Assembly: GCA_002633005.1 (NCBI GenBank) | Contig: NMRA01000404.1 | Span: 335,394-399,393, forward strand | Reading direction: 5' to 3' | Source of the DNA: Phoronis australis | Taxonomy: Eukaryota > Phoronida > Phoronidae | Length of the DNA: 64,000 bases | Shown here: one piece after another, positions 1 through 17,000 of the stretch | How the letters are laid out: every line of letters starts with the position of its first letter | How positions within the stretch are numbered: the first letter of the stretch is position 1 | Position numbers and translations under genes: made by a program | The notes under the pieces: model-generated | Told to the model about the DNA's origin: nothing | Seen by the model: only the letters and a program-made list of their open reading frames with translations | Database searches by the model: none

Positions 1-3796
<3,796 letters not shown>

Positions 3797-6030
3797 TGTT
3801 TAGTGCTGGAGGTTTAGCTGGAATGTGTTGTTGGAGATTTAGAGTGCTGGGCAAAATGGAATGAATTTGAGGCTATGGAAATTGCAAATGCATGCTTCTT
3901 TTGTTTTAAAATGGGGTTTTGTTTCTTCCAGTTATGCCAACATTCTTTGCTGAAATTGTATTTTATTGTACAGATAGGCAGCATTGTCTTGGGTGTTACG
4001 GCACTTTGAAACAAGAAATGACTTTTATGTGTTAAGTTGAATTTTGATATTTAATTGGTCTCAAAAATGCATTTTGATATGAGGTTATTTTTCCATTTCA
4101 GAATGTGATATGATGGTAGTAATTTAAAGTCAATTAGTATAATGTTTGTATAAAAACTGTGTGTAGTTCTATTTGCTGTGTTGTAGTCGAATCATTCCGT
4201 TTCGATTGCTTCCTATCATTAGAATCTGCAATGCGGTGTATAATTATTGAAAGTGGAATATTACAGATTTTGTGCATGCAACTTTATGTGAGACACCTGG
4301 TGGTGATGGTGTGTACCAACAGGACATGATCTATGGGTAGAGAAAGTATGAGGGAAAGTCATTGTTGTGTGTAAAAAGGATTTGATATTGATTTATCTAC
4401 GTATCTTTTGAGTTTATGAAAATTAAGTTTGTCACGATATCGTCCAAGACTGCCTGATTCGAAACATGTTATTTGCAAAAGAAATACTTTTCCAAGTGTA
4501 ATAACAGAAAATTTGATGAAAATTAGCACTTCCCAACTGAAGTGGAACAGGAAATATTTGAGTGTCTGAGAACTGTGGAGAGGGAGAGAGACACAAGAAT
4601 GTGTTGTGGATAGGTTTGAGTCTGTTTAAAAAGCTGGATATTAGTGACTGTTTATCAAAGTTGAGTACAAAGTTACAAGTGCCCTCGGTGCATTCTGCTG
4701 TCCTGCTCTGTTGAAATAGTTTGTGAACACTGGTGAAACTGCAATCCATACTGTTATATGTTCACAGTTTTGTTTCAATGAATATTCATCAAAGATTGCA
4801 CACCAGTGCATGTGGCCTAATGCATGTGGCCTAATGCATGTGGCCTAATGCATGTGGCCTAATGCATGTGGCCTAATGCATGACACTCTTTGAGTGAACT
4901 TAGAAATTTGTGCTTTAATCACGCAGCGTTATTGTTTAAACTTCAAGTCTGAGTTAAGTCAGAGATTAGAGTCTGGATCCATGTCATAAATAAAACCTCA
5001 CTTTTATGGTATCAAAAATGACAACCTAAAATTTGGTGCTTGTGCTTGTCTCACATGATTTTGTTACATGACTGTCACATGACTATGTTAATTGTAGCTG
5101 CCTTGTTCAACATATAGCAGGTTGTTGACATGAATGGGGCACTGCAGTTTTGAGCATTACACCTAAATGTGAAATTTACCGTAGACCAAATTCACATGTA
5201 ACGACTATCTTCACAATCGAGTGCAATGAACTAATAGGCCATTAATTATTTGAGATACGACAGTCTCAGATGTGACTGGGTATAAGTCATTTGATAAAAG
5301 GCCTGCTGGTCAACAACTGTTTGTCGATTTGTTCATCCATAATGTGTCAGAATTTACCATGAAGAAATGGAGCTCAGAAACTGTTGGATGGTCAATGTTG
5401 GCTATAAGAAATGTTGGGTTCTTCAGATTGTCAACTTTTAAAATCGGTGGCTTATATGGCAAAAAGTACTGCAATTTACTTACTTCCCACAAAAAGATTG
5501 CCAAACTTTGTCATGTTTCCAGTTTTCTAAGGCTCATTGCCTTGCTCAATGTGATAGAAAATTAACCACATGTTGTTTTGTGACGTCACTGTAGTATAAA
5601 CCAAGCAATAATAGGCTAACATCTCCTTATTCCTAATTATTGTGGTGAAATTTAGTAAAAGAAAGCGAATTTCAGTCACTTGTCCGCCATATGTGTGTGA
5701 AGAATTAAGGAACATTATACCAAACTGAGTCTACTTGCAGTGTGAAGACAAACCATGTAAACAGAGTCAAGGTCAAGTGTTTGAACCTTGTCACCTTTGT
5801 TTGAAACTTGTGTAGTATTCTTTCGCTTGTTCAAGTGAACACCAAAACATGGATGGACAAAATATTCACTCAAATTCTGTTAGGATGTTAAACACAGATT
5901 TTTGTTTTCTTTTTATTTCTATTTTGTCAGTGCAAGTCAGTAAATATGTAAATATTCAACTGTATGTACATTTATTATTATGAATGTAGATAAAAATTTT
6001 GCTGAATAAAATGGTGAAAGAATTTTCAAT
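3797..6030 (+). other. TMEM259: Probable 3' UTR of membralin with polyadenylation signal
   Basis: No convincing exon on either strand follows the membralin stop. AATAAA occurs near 4988 and at 6005-6010; the second is followed by AT-rich sequence and then a minisatellite, so the transcript may end near 6030. The long UTR is inferred. Short open frames here show no recognisable protein features. Confidence 0.45.
4807..4882. repeat. 14-bp minisatellite, 5 copies
   Basis: The unit TGCATGTGGCCTAA repeats five times, then starts a sixth copy and diverges. It lies within the presumed membralin 3' UTR, so it would be transcribed if the transcript reaches the signal at 6005. Confidence 0.95.
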
Positions 6031-6084
6031 GTTCACATCTTAGTTGGAATTTTAATTTAATTGTTTCAATTTGTTGTGAGCTGT

Positions 6085-6233
6085 CATTGTCATAGTTACA
6101 GACCTAAACATTGCCATAGTTACAGACCTAAACATTGCCATAGTTACAGACCTAAACATTGCCATAGTTACAGACCTAAACATTGCCATAGTTACAGACC
6201 TAAACATTGCCATAGTTACAGACCTAAACATTG
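6085..6233. repeat. 24-bp minisatellite, 6 copies
   Basis: A 24-bp unit beginning CATTGCCATAGTTACAG is repeated six times almost without change. It is open in frames on both strands only because 24 is a multiple of three; the translated hexa- and octapeptide repeats are not evidence of a gene. Confidence 0.95.
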
Positions 6234-8051
6234 TAATTTCCCCATGACACTGTTTTGCCTCTACCCACACCAAAATTCACGTTTTCAGTTCTGTTGGTTG
6301 AATTTCAAGAAAATGGTCTGTTGTTCTGTCGCGCATCTTTTAAAATCCTATGCAACGCCATCTTTGGAAACCATTGCTGCGTTTCATGCTCAGGAGTGAA
6401 ACCTTTTACATTTTAACTACAGCGAGTTCGTGTTTTATCGTCCAGTTTCTTGTTTTCGGTTTCTTTTTAGGGCTGCTTGGTCCGATAAATTTTATTCCGA
6501 TAAGGATTCCGAGAAACTATCAGAACTAGGCCGGGGTGTTGTATTTCACCAGTTGGTGGCATGTCCCTCCCGACGTCTCGTACGGGAGAGTCGCCCCCTA
6601 GGGAATCAGCAACATACCCTGAAGACGACTCTTGGTTATTCTGGTACGGTGGCTGTTCGAATTGTTTTTTTTTTAAACCTTAAAAAAGGTAAACAATGTT
6701 TTGATATATATTGGAACATATGCGCCTGTCAAGTTTGTCTAGTGTCAGACAATTCCTCAAGATAAAGAACAGAATAAAGTTAATTATTCAATATATATTA
6801 CCTCTCAAACACACACAAACTCATAATAATGATAGCCGATACGAAAATTATTAGTTCACAATGTTCTCACTGTCTCTTCAGTGTCCTACACGTGCCACAA
6901 CTTTAGCTTGTCCACGGGCCGGCGCAACATAGGGGGCTGGGGGGTATAGCCCCCCCCCCACTTTTTTCAGTGCTAGGCCGTACATGGTCTATAGGCGGTG
7001 CACCACATGGGGGCTGAGGGGGATTTAGCCCCCCACTTTTTTTAGTGCTGCGCCGCCCGTTGTTGTCAGCATCACAGATTTTCCACTGCTTGGACAAATA
7101 TTACGCCACGCCAGCTTGACCAACCTCCTGCACTCATGGTTCAGCTGAGTGGTCATAGAACGAAGGGTCACCTAGAAATTGCACAGGTCAGTACAGTAAC
7201 AAGTCAACCGACTTATTAACCAACTATAGCATAAACGTATTCAGTTCGAATTACATCTAGAAGGAACGCCAAGGCACATTACGTTTAGGTAAATTAAACC
7301 GACTAGCACAACACATAAGTAAGTACCTGTACTAACAAATCTTCCATACAAGTCGCACTTTGTTCCAAAGCGTTTTGACTGGTATGAGCACCATGTGCTT
7401 CAAATATAAAGTAAGAGCGTGGCAAAGCACAACTGCCCTCCGCCCAAACTACCGGTAGACTGCCAAGTAACACGTGTATACCAGTATTAGCGTGACTGCT
7501 ACCTGCACTTGCAAAACGAGCACATTTGTATAACTATACAAAGGGGTTGACTCAGTATAGACCAACTAGCAACAGCAATCTCTTGTTCTGCAAGGTCAGA
7601 CCCAATTGTGACAGCGCCATTTGCTAACTTTGCAGTGCTATCAAAGTTTCCAGTTAAGCCTAGTTTCGCAATTCAGTGATTATGGTTCAACTGACAGGCT
7701 TTATTATACCTCCGTCATTGTTTTGTCGTTTTTATTTTTGTTGTGTGGCACTGCCTAACGGGTAATGAGTTGCGTGATTATTGAACAGAGCAAGTCGATG
7801 ACGTTTTGAGACTGTCATGTCAGATATGATTTCCTTTTGAAGAAAAGTATCAGTGACAACGCTTCGATAAAAAGTGGATCACTGATCACTGACTTTGTTG
7901 TGGTGATATGAGGTGATGATAATCCTTCATTAGATAGTGCGTGTAACTTATCATTATATGAGATTTATCATCCGATAAATTAACTCAGATCAGATCACAT
8001 GACGAAACATCATTGCATTGTTTGGAGATCTGGCCTCGGCTGTCGGTGCTG
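6234..8051. other. Intergenic region between membralin and the OFA transporter
   Basis: No exon was recognised. The region contains two copies of a G-run/C-run repeat (6916-7054) and otherwise mixed sequence. The 5' UTR and promoter of the transporter must lie near its right end if 8052 or 8061 is the real start, but no clear TATA box or initiator is evident. Confidence 0.5.
6916..7054. repeat. Two copies of a 65-75 bp G-run/C-run hairpin repeat
   Basis: Units at about 6916-6980 and 6991-7054 share the order GGCG, ATRGGGGGCTG, G-run, TTAGCCCCCC or TATAGCCCCC, ACTTTTTT, AGTGCT, GCCG. The G-run and C-run can pair to form a stem within each unit. This looks like a fragment of a dispersed repeat family, not a gene. 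Confidence 0.7.
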
Positions 8052-11000
8052 ATGGCCACAATGATTCGGTGGAGAGGATGGATGGCCATACTGGGCGGGA
8101 TATTGGTACATGTGACCCTGGGGACAATATACTCAATAGGTGAGTGGTGACCGTCTCTGGAAGGAGTATCGTGCCATATGGAATACTCTCGGCGCATATT
8201 AGCTTAGGAGTCTTCATCACACATGACATACCTGGACATGTTAGCGAGCGGCGGCCGAGCCTGTTTGGGTTCTCAGAACTTGGTGGATAGCTTGGCGGTA
8301 TATTGGTTGGAATTTTGATACGCTCTGAGACTTGCTTATAAGTGTTCTTATGTTAACTAAGACTACGTATCTCCCGTAAGCTGTATCCTAACCTAATGTG
8401 TTGGAGTCACAATCAAATCCAAATTGACCCGGCTGGTCACAAAGGACAAGGTACTCCGTCCAAAAACTTATAGATTTTTTGGGGCGGGGCTCGCGCAAGG
8501 TCATATTAGACAGGTAACCTGACTAGATTATTATTAATAGACAAGGGGCTACTGGTATAGACCTCATGAAACACAAATTGGTGTAAATTTTGCGAAACGA
8601 GACTTCTCAGTGTTACCTTTGGTAGTTGCAATGCCCAATGAAGCAAAAGATAATGCGCGTACGTTTCAATAACATACACCAAGTTGCGTTGTCCATTCCC
8701 AATATTTACCCACAGTTCTGTATTTTTAACAATGTATGCTCACTTGGTGGAGCCAATTTCAATGCACTGAATTACGTCACGTCGTGCCAGACAGGACCTC
8801 GTGAATGTGGTAACCCGCTGAGCGGTGTATCCGTCACTGAAAGTCGAGTGGAACTCCTTGTGGCCAAGGCGGGGTACACATACTGAACGACATTTAGAAA
8901 GGGATATCTGCTGTAGATTTTTAATTGGTGTTATTAAGCGATAGGTTTCTACACTTTGAGAAAACGAATGTTTTGAAGGTGACATGAAGACAACAGAGTA
9001 CGATTCTTCGTGTCCATGTATCGTGACAAGAGTGAAGGTAAGGCGTTGCAAATCTCTTCGACTGAAAACGTTTAGTTGACCGTTCTCTCAAACAAAGCCA
9101 GAAAGTATGGGAGCTGCAGTCGTCTTATTTCAGTATCGGCTGGTGAACCTTTCCAAGGATTGACTGCCTCAGTTCAATCGCAACGTTGAAACGAGAGCGG
9201 TCATGATAAGAAAAAGTTGAAGTCCAGTTTGACGGACTTAATTAGCATTTCTTCATTTCACATCTAACCATCAAGAGAAAATGAAGCTTAATTTTAAATT
9301 AATCAAATTTAGAATTTTAATGTAGTATTTTGTAAAATCTCTTGAGCATGAAAATTATTTCATAAAAAAGATTAAATTACAGTTGATAAGAAGTCCGTAT
9401 CTTGACCAATCTGCAAATAAAAGTGCTAACGCAATCCATTAGTTTCTTTCTTCAACTATTAAGAATGACGAGGGGAAGGTGTTGATTTTATGACCTAGCT
9501 ACTGAGTAGTCACACTGAATATAAATGACTTCAGCGTACCACTGTATAACAATGGTATCCAACAATCCGATTTGTTGATAACATTAGCAAACGATGAAGT
9601 CTAGTTGACAGAGCTTGTAGATAATCTAATATATGTCGAATTGTTGTCAGAATATAACAAGACTGTCCTAAGCGTTTTTTTTCCTAACATTCACGCAAAT
9701 CTAAGCCCCTTTGTAATCCTATAAAAGAAATTCCTGAATTAAAATGCAGCAATTAAGGCTGTTTATTAATTTTTTTTTTTTATTTCAAAGCCGCATTTCG
9801 CCCCGTGTAACTGGCTTAGAAATGAAAATCGGATTTAGTCTTGGTAAAGTTTGTCTCAAAATATTCCTTACCGTGACGAGAGTCTATGTCTGTTACTGTC
9901 ACGCAATACGTACATTCGACAGTTCGATTTTAGGGTTGGACAAACCCAATAAACGCTGAAGCCTTTCGCGTAAGGTTTCGATGTTCTTACTTGTAACGGA
10001 TATGGAATGACACCACGGCAAGAAGTATTATGAAACCGATTTTATGACTACATAAGACCTAATTTGCTTCGTGTTTTCAGCCAACTAAACAGAAGGAAAT
10101 ACAGCGTTAAATATAATCATTTAATAGTTTTCACAAGCTACAATTTGAATGTCAGGAATTTTGGGCAAATTTTGGTCAGTGTATGTGACGTTTTTAATTT
10201 TGACGCCTCTTGGCTTTTATTTAGTTTCAGGAAAAACTATCTTATTCCTTCACAATATGCCTTCTCATAAACATTTTATTTGTTGAACATAGACCTAGAC
10301 GGTTCTTTTCTTGCAAACTGCGATTCATTTCCGGAAAACTGGTGTAATTCCATTTTCCGAACCCAGTTCTTTCCTCATAAACCACTGAAGGAACTAGCCA
10401 CACGTGTTTGACACCGTGTACCTGCGCGCACCCAGCCTGTAATATGGGGGGGGCTCGAATTTCCTACGATGTGGACCTTTTACAAACAAAAAAGCGGGAG
10501 GACTAAAAAATAAATAAAAAACGGGGTACCACGTTCGGAGCTGTGAATTGTGCGTTTATGCCTTTTTAGTGGACTTTTGCCTCGTTTTCTCGGACTTTTT
10601 GTCTCTCTGAGGCGGACGTTTTTGCCCATTTCGCCAAATGGGCCCCCCCCTTAGGTGCGCGCGTGGTGTAGCACTTGTTTGGTGTGTTGTATCAAACCAG
10701 TCTCTTGCCACGGAACATGTGGTTTGTGAGAAAAAAAAATGTTCGTAAGAATCGCTCTGCGGCTCATTTGAAAAGAACTGTACTTGGTTCTTAGGAAATT
10801 CTTAGGAAAAGAAGTGCATATATGAAATGCTATGTTGATGAGAAGTACCTTGCGGTTCGCGAGGCAAGAAGGTTTTCAACACCGATTTTTTATTTATCAG
10901 TTGTGCATAGGTTTTGTGCTAGCTTTCCACTAAAACTTGAGTAATTTTTCATGTAGATTTGTATTTCTGTTATAATTCAAAACATTGATTCCACCGAAAA

Positions 11001-14000
11001 TGATTTGTTTTACCCAATTTATTGCAGGCAACATTTCTCCCTATTTAATATCGTTCCTCAGAAAGAACACAAAAGACACTCATTTGACGTACGCCGACGG
11101 CACTTGGTGGTTTGCACTGGCCGTCACAGCTGAAATATCCATGCCGTTAGGGGGCGTGATTGAAAGGAAAATAGGTCCACGACTCACGACTCTTATTGGG
11201 GCGTGGATAATGAGGTACATATTTAACCGAGAACTGCGAGATTGAGGATATTCATCTGAGCAGAGTCCGTTATAAAGCTGCTTTCTTCACCAAACAACTT
11301 TCGATAATCGGTACCATATTGTTCCTGACTTTGATTAGAAATGATTCCAGTTTTTGAATAGAACTGACATGTCGGTCAGCGTCAGACCACGCCCATGAAG
11401 TTGTTTGAGTAGAAATGACATGTCGTTCAGAGTCAGACCACGCCCATGAAGCTGTTTGAGTAGAAGTGACATGTCGATCAGCGTCAGATCACACCCATGC
11501 AGTTGTTTGGCACGGCGGGTTAGTTTTAGTCGCCATAGCCTGAAGTCTTCGGGTCACTCCAGGCGACTGATTTGTTGTAATCAGTCTCACGTAGAATAAA
11601 ACAAAGGACGCGATTATGTTACACCGGAAAATGAGAACAAATAGGCCAGTTTACACAAAAACTGGGTTTATAACTATTGTAGACTACACATTGCTGGTCT
11701 AGAATATGCCAGATCAGTTCGTTGTACATTTCACCTTCAGCATGAATTTCCATAAGCTTTGTTGTTAGCCAAGAAATCGTACGACATTAACACGCAAATC
11801 AATATATTCGCAAACAAATTCCTAGACTCCCGAAATGTGAGAACATATTGGAATTGAGATTCTCATGGTCATAATTCAGTTACCTTTTGCCATCATGGCA
11901 AACAATTGTTAAAATATCTTCATTTTGTCTGATAACGATAACGAATGTTTACAAATAAGTACGAATTTGTTTAACCAACCTTGCGTTTATCACTGAGGCT
12001 CAAATCACTAGACAAGTGTGATACGAAGCTTCTCTCACTATCTAAAAAGTTATATTTGATTAGGAAGAGAATACAAATTTTACTCATTGGTCAAACATTA
12101 AAACGAAAAATTACTATAATTATAATTTGTCAGGTCCTTCGGAACACAAAATTAATTGACGCCAAATAGGAATATGAATTACAAGGAAGACTTCAGTAAT
12201 TAATGTACACCAAAGGAATATTGAATGCTTATGACAAGTACACTTTACAATAACTGATTATCTGAGTCCAGAAAGAAGTCAAGAAACACTATATCCGGTC
12301 AAAATTTTTATAGCAGAATGTTCTGCTGTAGTATTGAGTGTTCATTTTTTATTTTTCTTGTCAACAGTCTGGGCGTGGTCTTGACCGGTGTTGCCATAGA
12401 GATATCGTTTGCACTCAGCGTGCTGACATACGGAGTGGTGTTCGGCTTCGGTACAGCTGTTGCATACACGCCCCCTATGGCCTGCGCAATGAAGGTTGGT
12501 GAACCGGCAGTTTGTAAGTGACTTTCTAAGTTAGACAGTGGATACAATTCATTCCACGATACGACCGTAGATGGATGGTTCAGTTTTATTTGTTCCCAGC
12601 TGTCATATGCGTTATTTTAGATGGTGTGATGCCGCTACGAATTGTTTAATGTAGGTAGGGGTCTACTAGTAAAACCGTCGATGATTCGATTAGACAAACG
12701 TTTCAAAGTGTGGTAGCGAAAAGCACATTTAAGACTTGTAATGTGTTCTTGTAGTTTGACTTAATATATTATTACGCTGCAGTGGATGCCGGAGAGAAAG
12801 GGACTAATTAATGGCTGCGTATTGGCCGGGTTTGGAAGTGGTGCGTTCATCTTTGATCTGATTCAGACTGCATACATCAACCCCTCGAGCATGAAACCTG
12901 ACCAAGCAAATGAGGACGATCCAACGGAAAAGTAGGTTGTGCGTCTACTTACTTTTGTTACTAAGGAGTGGCAATGGCATATTAGCAACAATTTGATGTT
13001 TTAACATATGTCTTTCAAGAATCAGGTGAAATTATTTATGCCTCTAAACTTTAACTTGAACAAATCATTTGTACCAATGTTTACTAAACTTCTAGACTGG
13101 TGTATTTTTAAGATAAGCTACTATCGCCTCCTTTATACATAGTTTTATGATCTGTTTACACAATTCTTATTTTAAGTCATCTTTACATTCATGGCACCAA
13201 TGTCAGTATGTTCCACAAAATCAATTCATAAAACACTGCCTGGTTATAGTTATCGTGCTCATCAATATTTGTTTTTTCCTCTAATTACATTTTTCCAGGT
13301 ACTACACCCAAAAAGAACTCCTTAACCGAGTCCCTAACTGTTTCTTTATACTTGGCGGTATATACGCCGGAATGCAGTTGGTCGGTTGCCTCCTTCTCAC
13401 ATACCCGTCGGACGAGGTACGCAGCTCAACCATGACTTTGTTGTAGGGGCACAACAGCTTCACTTACTTAATCAGGAGAATTTTCGTCATACAAACGAAC
13501 AATTGCTTTAGACCACGCGTCGTTATGACCATGTTCCTCAGTCGAAATAGGTCACGTGATTCTGGGCGTAAAAAAGATTGACGGACTGTTACTGGTTGAG
13601 ATACTGAGGCACTACAAGTTCACTTGGACAGAGTATGTATTCGCCTAGCATGGTCTCGAGTAATAATGAGCAAAAACAAAAGTGAAATCAAAACCAATTG
13701 TCAGCTTCGAGAGGAAGGAGTTTAGATCATTTTTAAGCGTTAAGTGTTATAAATCACAAGTCATATTTTTTCTACGGATCACATATTTTAATTTGCGCCA
13801 CATTCTAAAGTGAGTATGTTCCGGCTAATTCAGAAAGGACAATCACCAGCTTAGGGTCACGTGACGTACGTAGGTATAGCTGCAGGTGTCCTGACTGAAC
13901 AATGTTTATTGTAGAATACTATTCACCGACATTTTAATAAAGTCACGAAATTTTCGAACGAGAACCAAATATAAACATGTTAAAGCAGTGTAAGACGGAA

Positions 14001-17000
14001 ATGTTCGGTTTCGTGTGCATAATCCCTTTCCATGAAATTCGGTACAACGCAAACCTCATGGTAGGCTTACGTATCCATCTCTCTTGTGAGAAGATACAGT
14101 TCACCAGGAAGAAACAAGACGAGACAATGACAATAATTGCTAGACTCGATTTTTCGTATGAATGAAGTAGGCCTAACTTTTACGCGGCTGTATGCTGGAG
14201 ACGATGGAAATTAACTTATCAGTGCCACCGTTGTGTGGGTCAAACTATATTCATTACTCAAGCATCCCGACATGGGTTTCAGGAAATGCACATCCCTATT
14301 AAAGGCATTTATAGAAAATAGAAGCTGTGAACCAAACGTCTGTGTTGGGTTGTATAAGAGTTTGCATCTATTACAGGAAGAAGCGCAAATGGTGCGAAGT
14401 GAAAGCACGCCCCAACAGGTGGCGTCAGCGTCGCAACACGATTCCGTTTTGTTACTGACTCACATAAAGGTTGGGTTTCAACCATTTTTGTCTTGCTTTA
14501 CCCTTTCACCTGCTTGTCAGCTTTCGTCCTTAATTCAGTTATTTCTCCAAAATTTTATCCCTGCACCCAGCTGTTGCCTTGAGCGTGTCGGACACTTTGC
14601 ATCATTTTTGCTCCAAAATTGCCATTTGTCGAATTCGAATGCACCAATCTATCAATGTGCTAAGCAGCTTTGCGAAAAATGCTTAACTAAGCTCGTTTTG
14701 AAAACAAATTAACACTTTTTGGCAAATCACCCAGCGTTCTGAACCTAAGCGAAAATTATGCAAGCCATCTTGCTGTCGAAGACATCTTGTATATTATTTC
14801 AAGGATGACGACAGGACGGAATATTTCGAGAGTTCCACTGAAGACGAAGAACGTCACACAAACCGGTACAGCTCTGTTTCATCATCCTATAACAGGTAGA
14901 GTTTAACAGTCATTCAGTCGCTTCCCTATCGTGCATGCCGTGAATCTAGAACTGGAGGAGATTGACACTTGCATGACTGAAATGAGCGTGATGGTCTACT
15001 CTTGCAGGCGCGCGGCGACGAGGCTAAGGATCGAAAAGACCCCGTGGAACATAATTTGGTCTAAGTCTTGCGCAAGCGCGTGCACTGCATTTCCTATGAA
15101 ATAGCTCTATTTGCGAAACTCTTTTGGCGCTACTCACTGACAACTATACATGTTTTCGACAACTGAATTACCCGCCCAGACCTCGAGAGGCGCCATTTTT
15201 ATTTCATGAGCCAGCTGCAAATTACATCAGCTTCCTAACACGACGTCCGTGCACGGACTTTGGCTCATATGGGAGTCCGCTAGGTGTCTCACTGGCTTCA
15301 CTATTTGGGCGGTTCCGCGAACAGTATGACGGTGGTCATGCACACTCCCTCCAGTTCATCACCCAATCATGAATGATTCTCCTTTCCCGTGGACGCCGTT
15401 CTTTTTTTGCCTGCGGTCGTCTTCCGCACTTTGTCCGCCTGGCTGCAAATTGATGATTCAACAGATATTTCCCAAAGCGGTCGTTTTTGTGGGAGAGACC
15501 AGAGGCGGATTTATAAAGGGGGCCATGTCCCCCCCCCCCTAAAATTCTCCTAGATTCCATTTGGCAGTACTGGGGTGCGAATGTCTGACGGGGAAAATCC
15601 TGGCTAATACTCTGCCCTGGCCCCCCGTAACTCAAAATCCTGGATCCGCCCCTGGAGACACTGTAATTTTTGTCAAATGATGAGTGATAATGTGTATCTG
15701 TTTTAAAGATTAAGAGCGCACAATACGGTGCTCACTACTGTAAAGGAAGGTTTGTATTGACTTGTCTCCCGAGTTGTACTTAACATACACTCAGCGAGGG
15801 TGTTTTTTTTTTTATAATTTTAGGGCAGAATTGGCATCCGTATACGCGTCAGGCAACGATTCCGATTTACGGCCGTTCGAGATGTTAAAGACTAAATGCT
15901 TCTATTATCTTTGGCTTATTCTGTTCCTCAACAGTCAAATATTCATATTTATACCTACCCTGTACAAGGTAAAGTCTGAGTTTGAGATTACGTTCAAATG
16001 AATATGGCAGTTACCGGGTTACACACCTTTCAATCCAATAAATTTAATTTTATAAAAGAAGTTTTACATTTTTGGAAGCCTCACAGTGCTTTGAGAACTC
16101 AGCAAACATGGCGCTAAAGTTGTGGAAGAAGTAGATATACAAAAAATCGAATGATAACATGTCGAAATTTTGGTGTCGATATTTACGATTTCGATTTTAG
16201 ACAAATGTACTACTTCATTAGAATGCGGTGTACATTGTTTAATTAGACAATAAAATAAATCAATAGGGGGCGTGCTGCCTCCTACATCCTGTTTACTTTC
16301 CACCTTTCGAAACAGAACTTCACGCGCACTTCATAATTTTCAGGAACTTGAACTTAAATGCAAATTAATGCAGTACATTGGCGTTATTTCCTAGGCATAC
16401 GGCTTGTCGTTCATCACTGATGACAAATTTCTGGCCACAGTAGGCGCTGTCGCCTCTATAAGTAATGCAGCCGGTCGGATATTCTGGGGTTTTCTGATGG
16501 ACAAGACATCCTTCAAGGTATTGGACTATCTGAAAGATGTGCTTAACGAGTTTTTTTATTTACTATAGTTTAGGTCACCGAATTATGTGTTTTTATGGCG
16601 GGAATTTCAATTAAAAACAAGATCAGCTTGTTTGATGTTGCTCTATTAATTTAACCTTGTAAATTGGTAAAGGTAGTGCACAACCAAAGCAAGACAAAAA
16701 AAAGTTGATCACAACGACGATTGGAATTAACTATTGATCACAACTAATATAATAATGAAAGACTTTTAACTTCCGAAATACGTGCACCAATAATACCAAG
16801 AAGAATTTACCAGTTCCTTCATCAACCATGCACATTTGAAAACACGTTAAAATGCGCCGAAACAGTGGCGTGGTGAATGTCTTCCTGAAAATACTCATGC
16901 TGCAGGAGAATTATTTTCGTCGCCATCACTTTACCGGTATATTCAATTCCCTCTTCAGACTACAATGTTGATCCTGAACACGACGCTGGTTGTTCTTATG

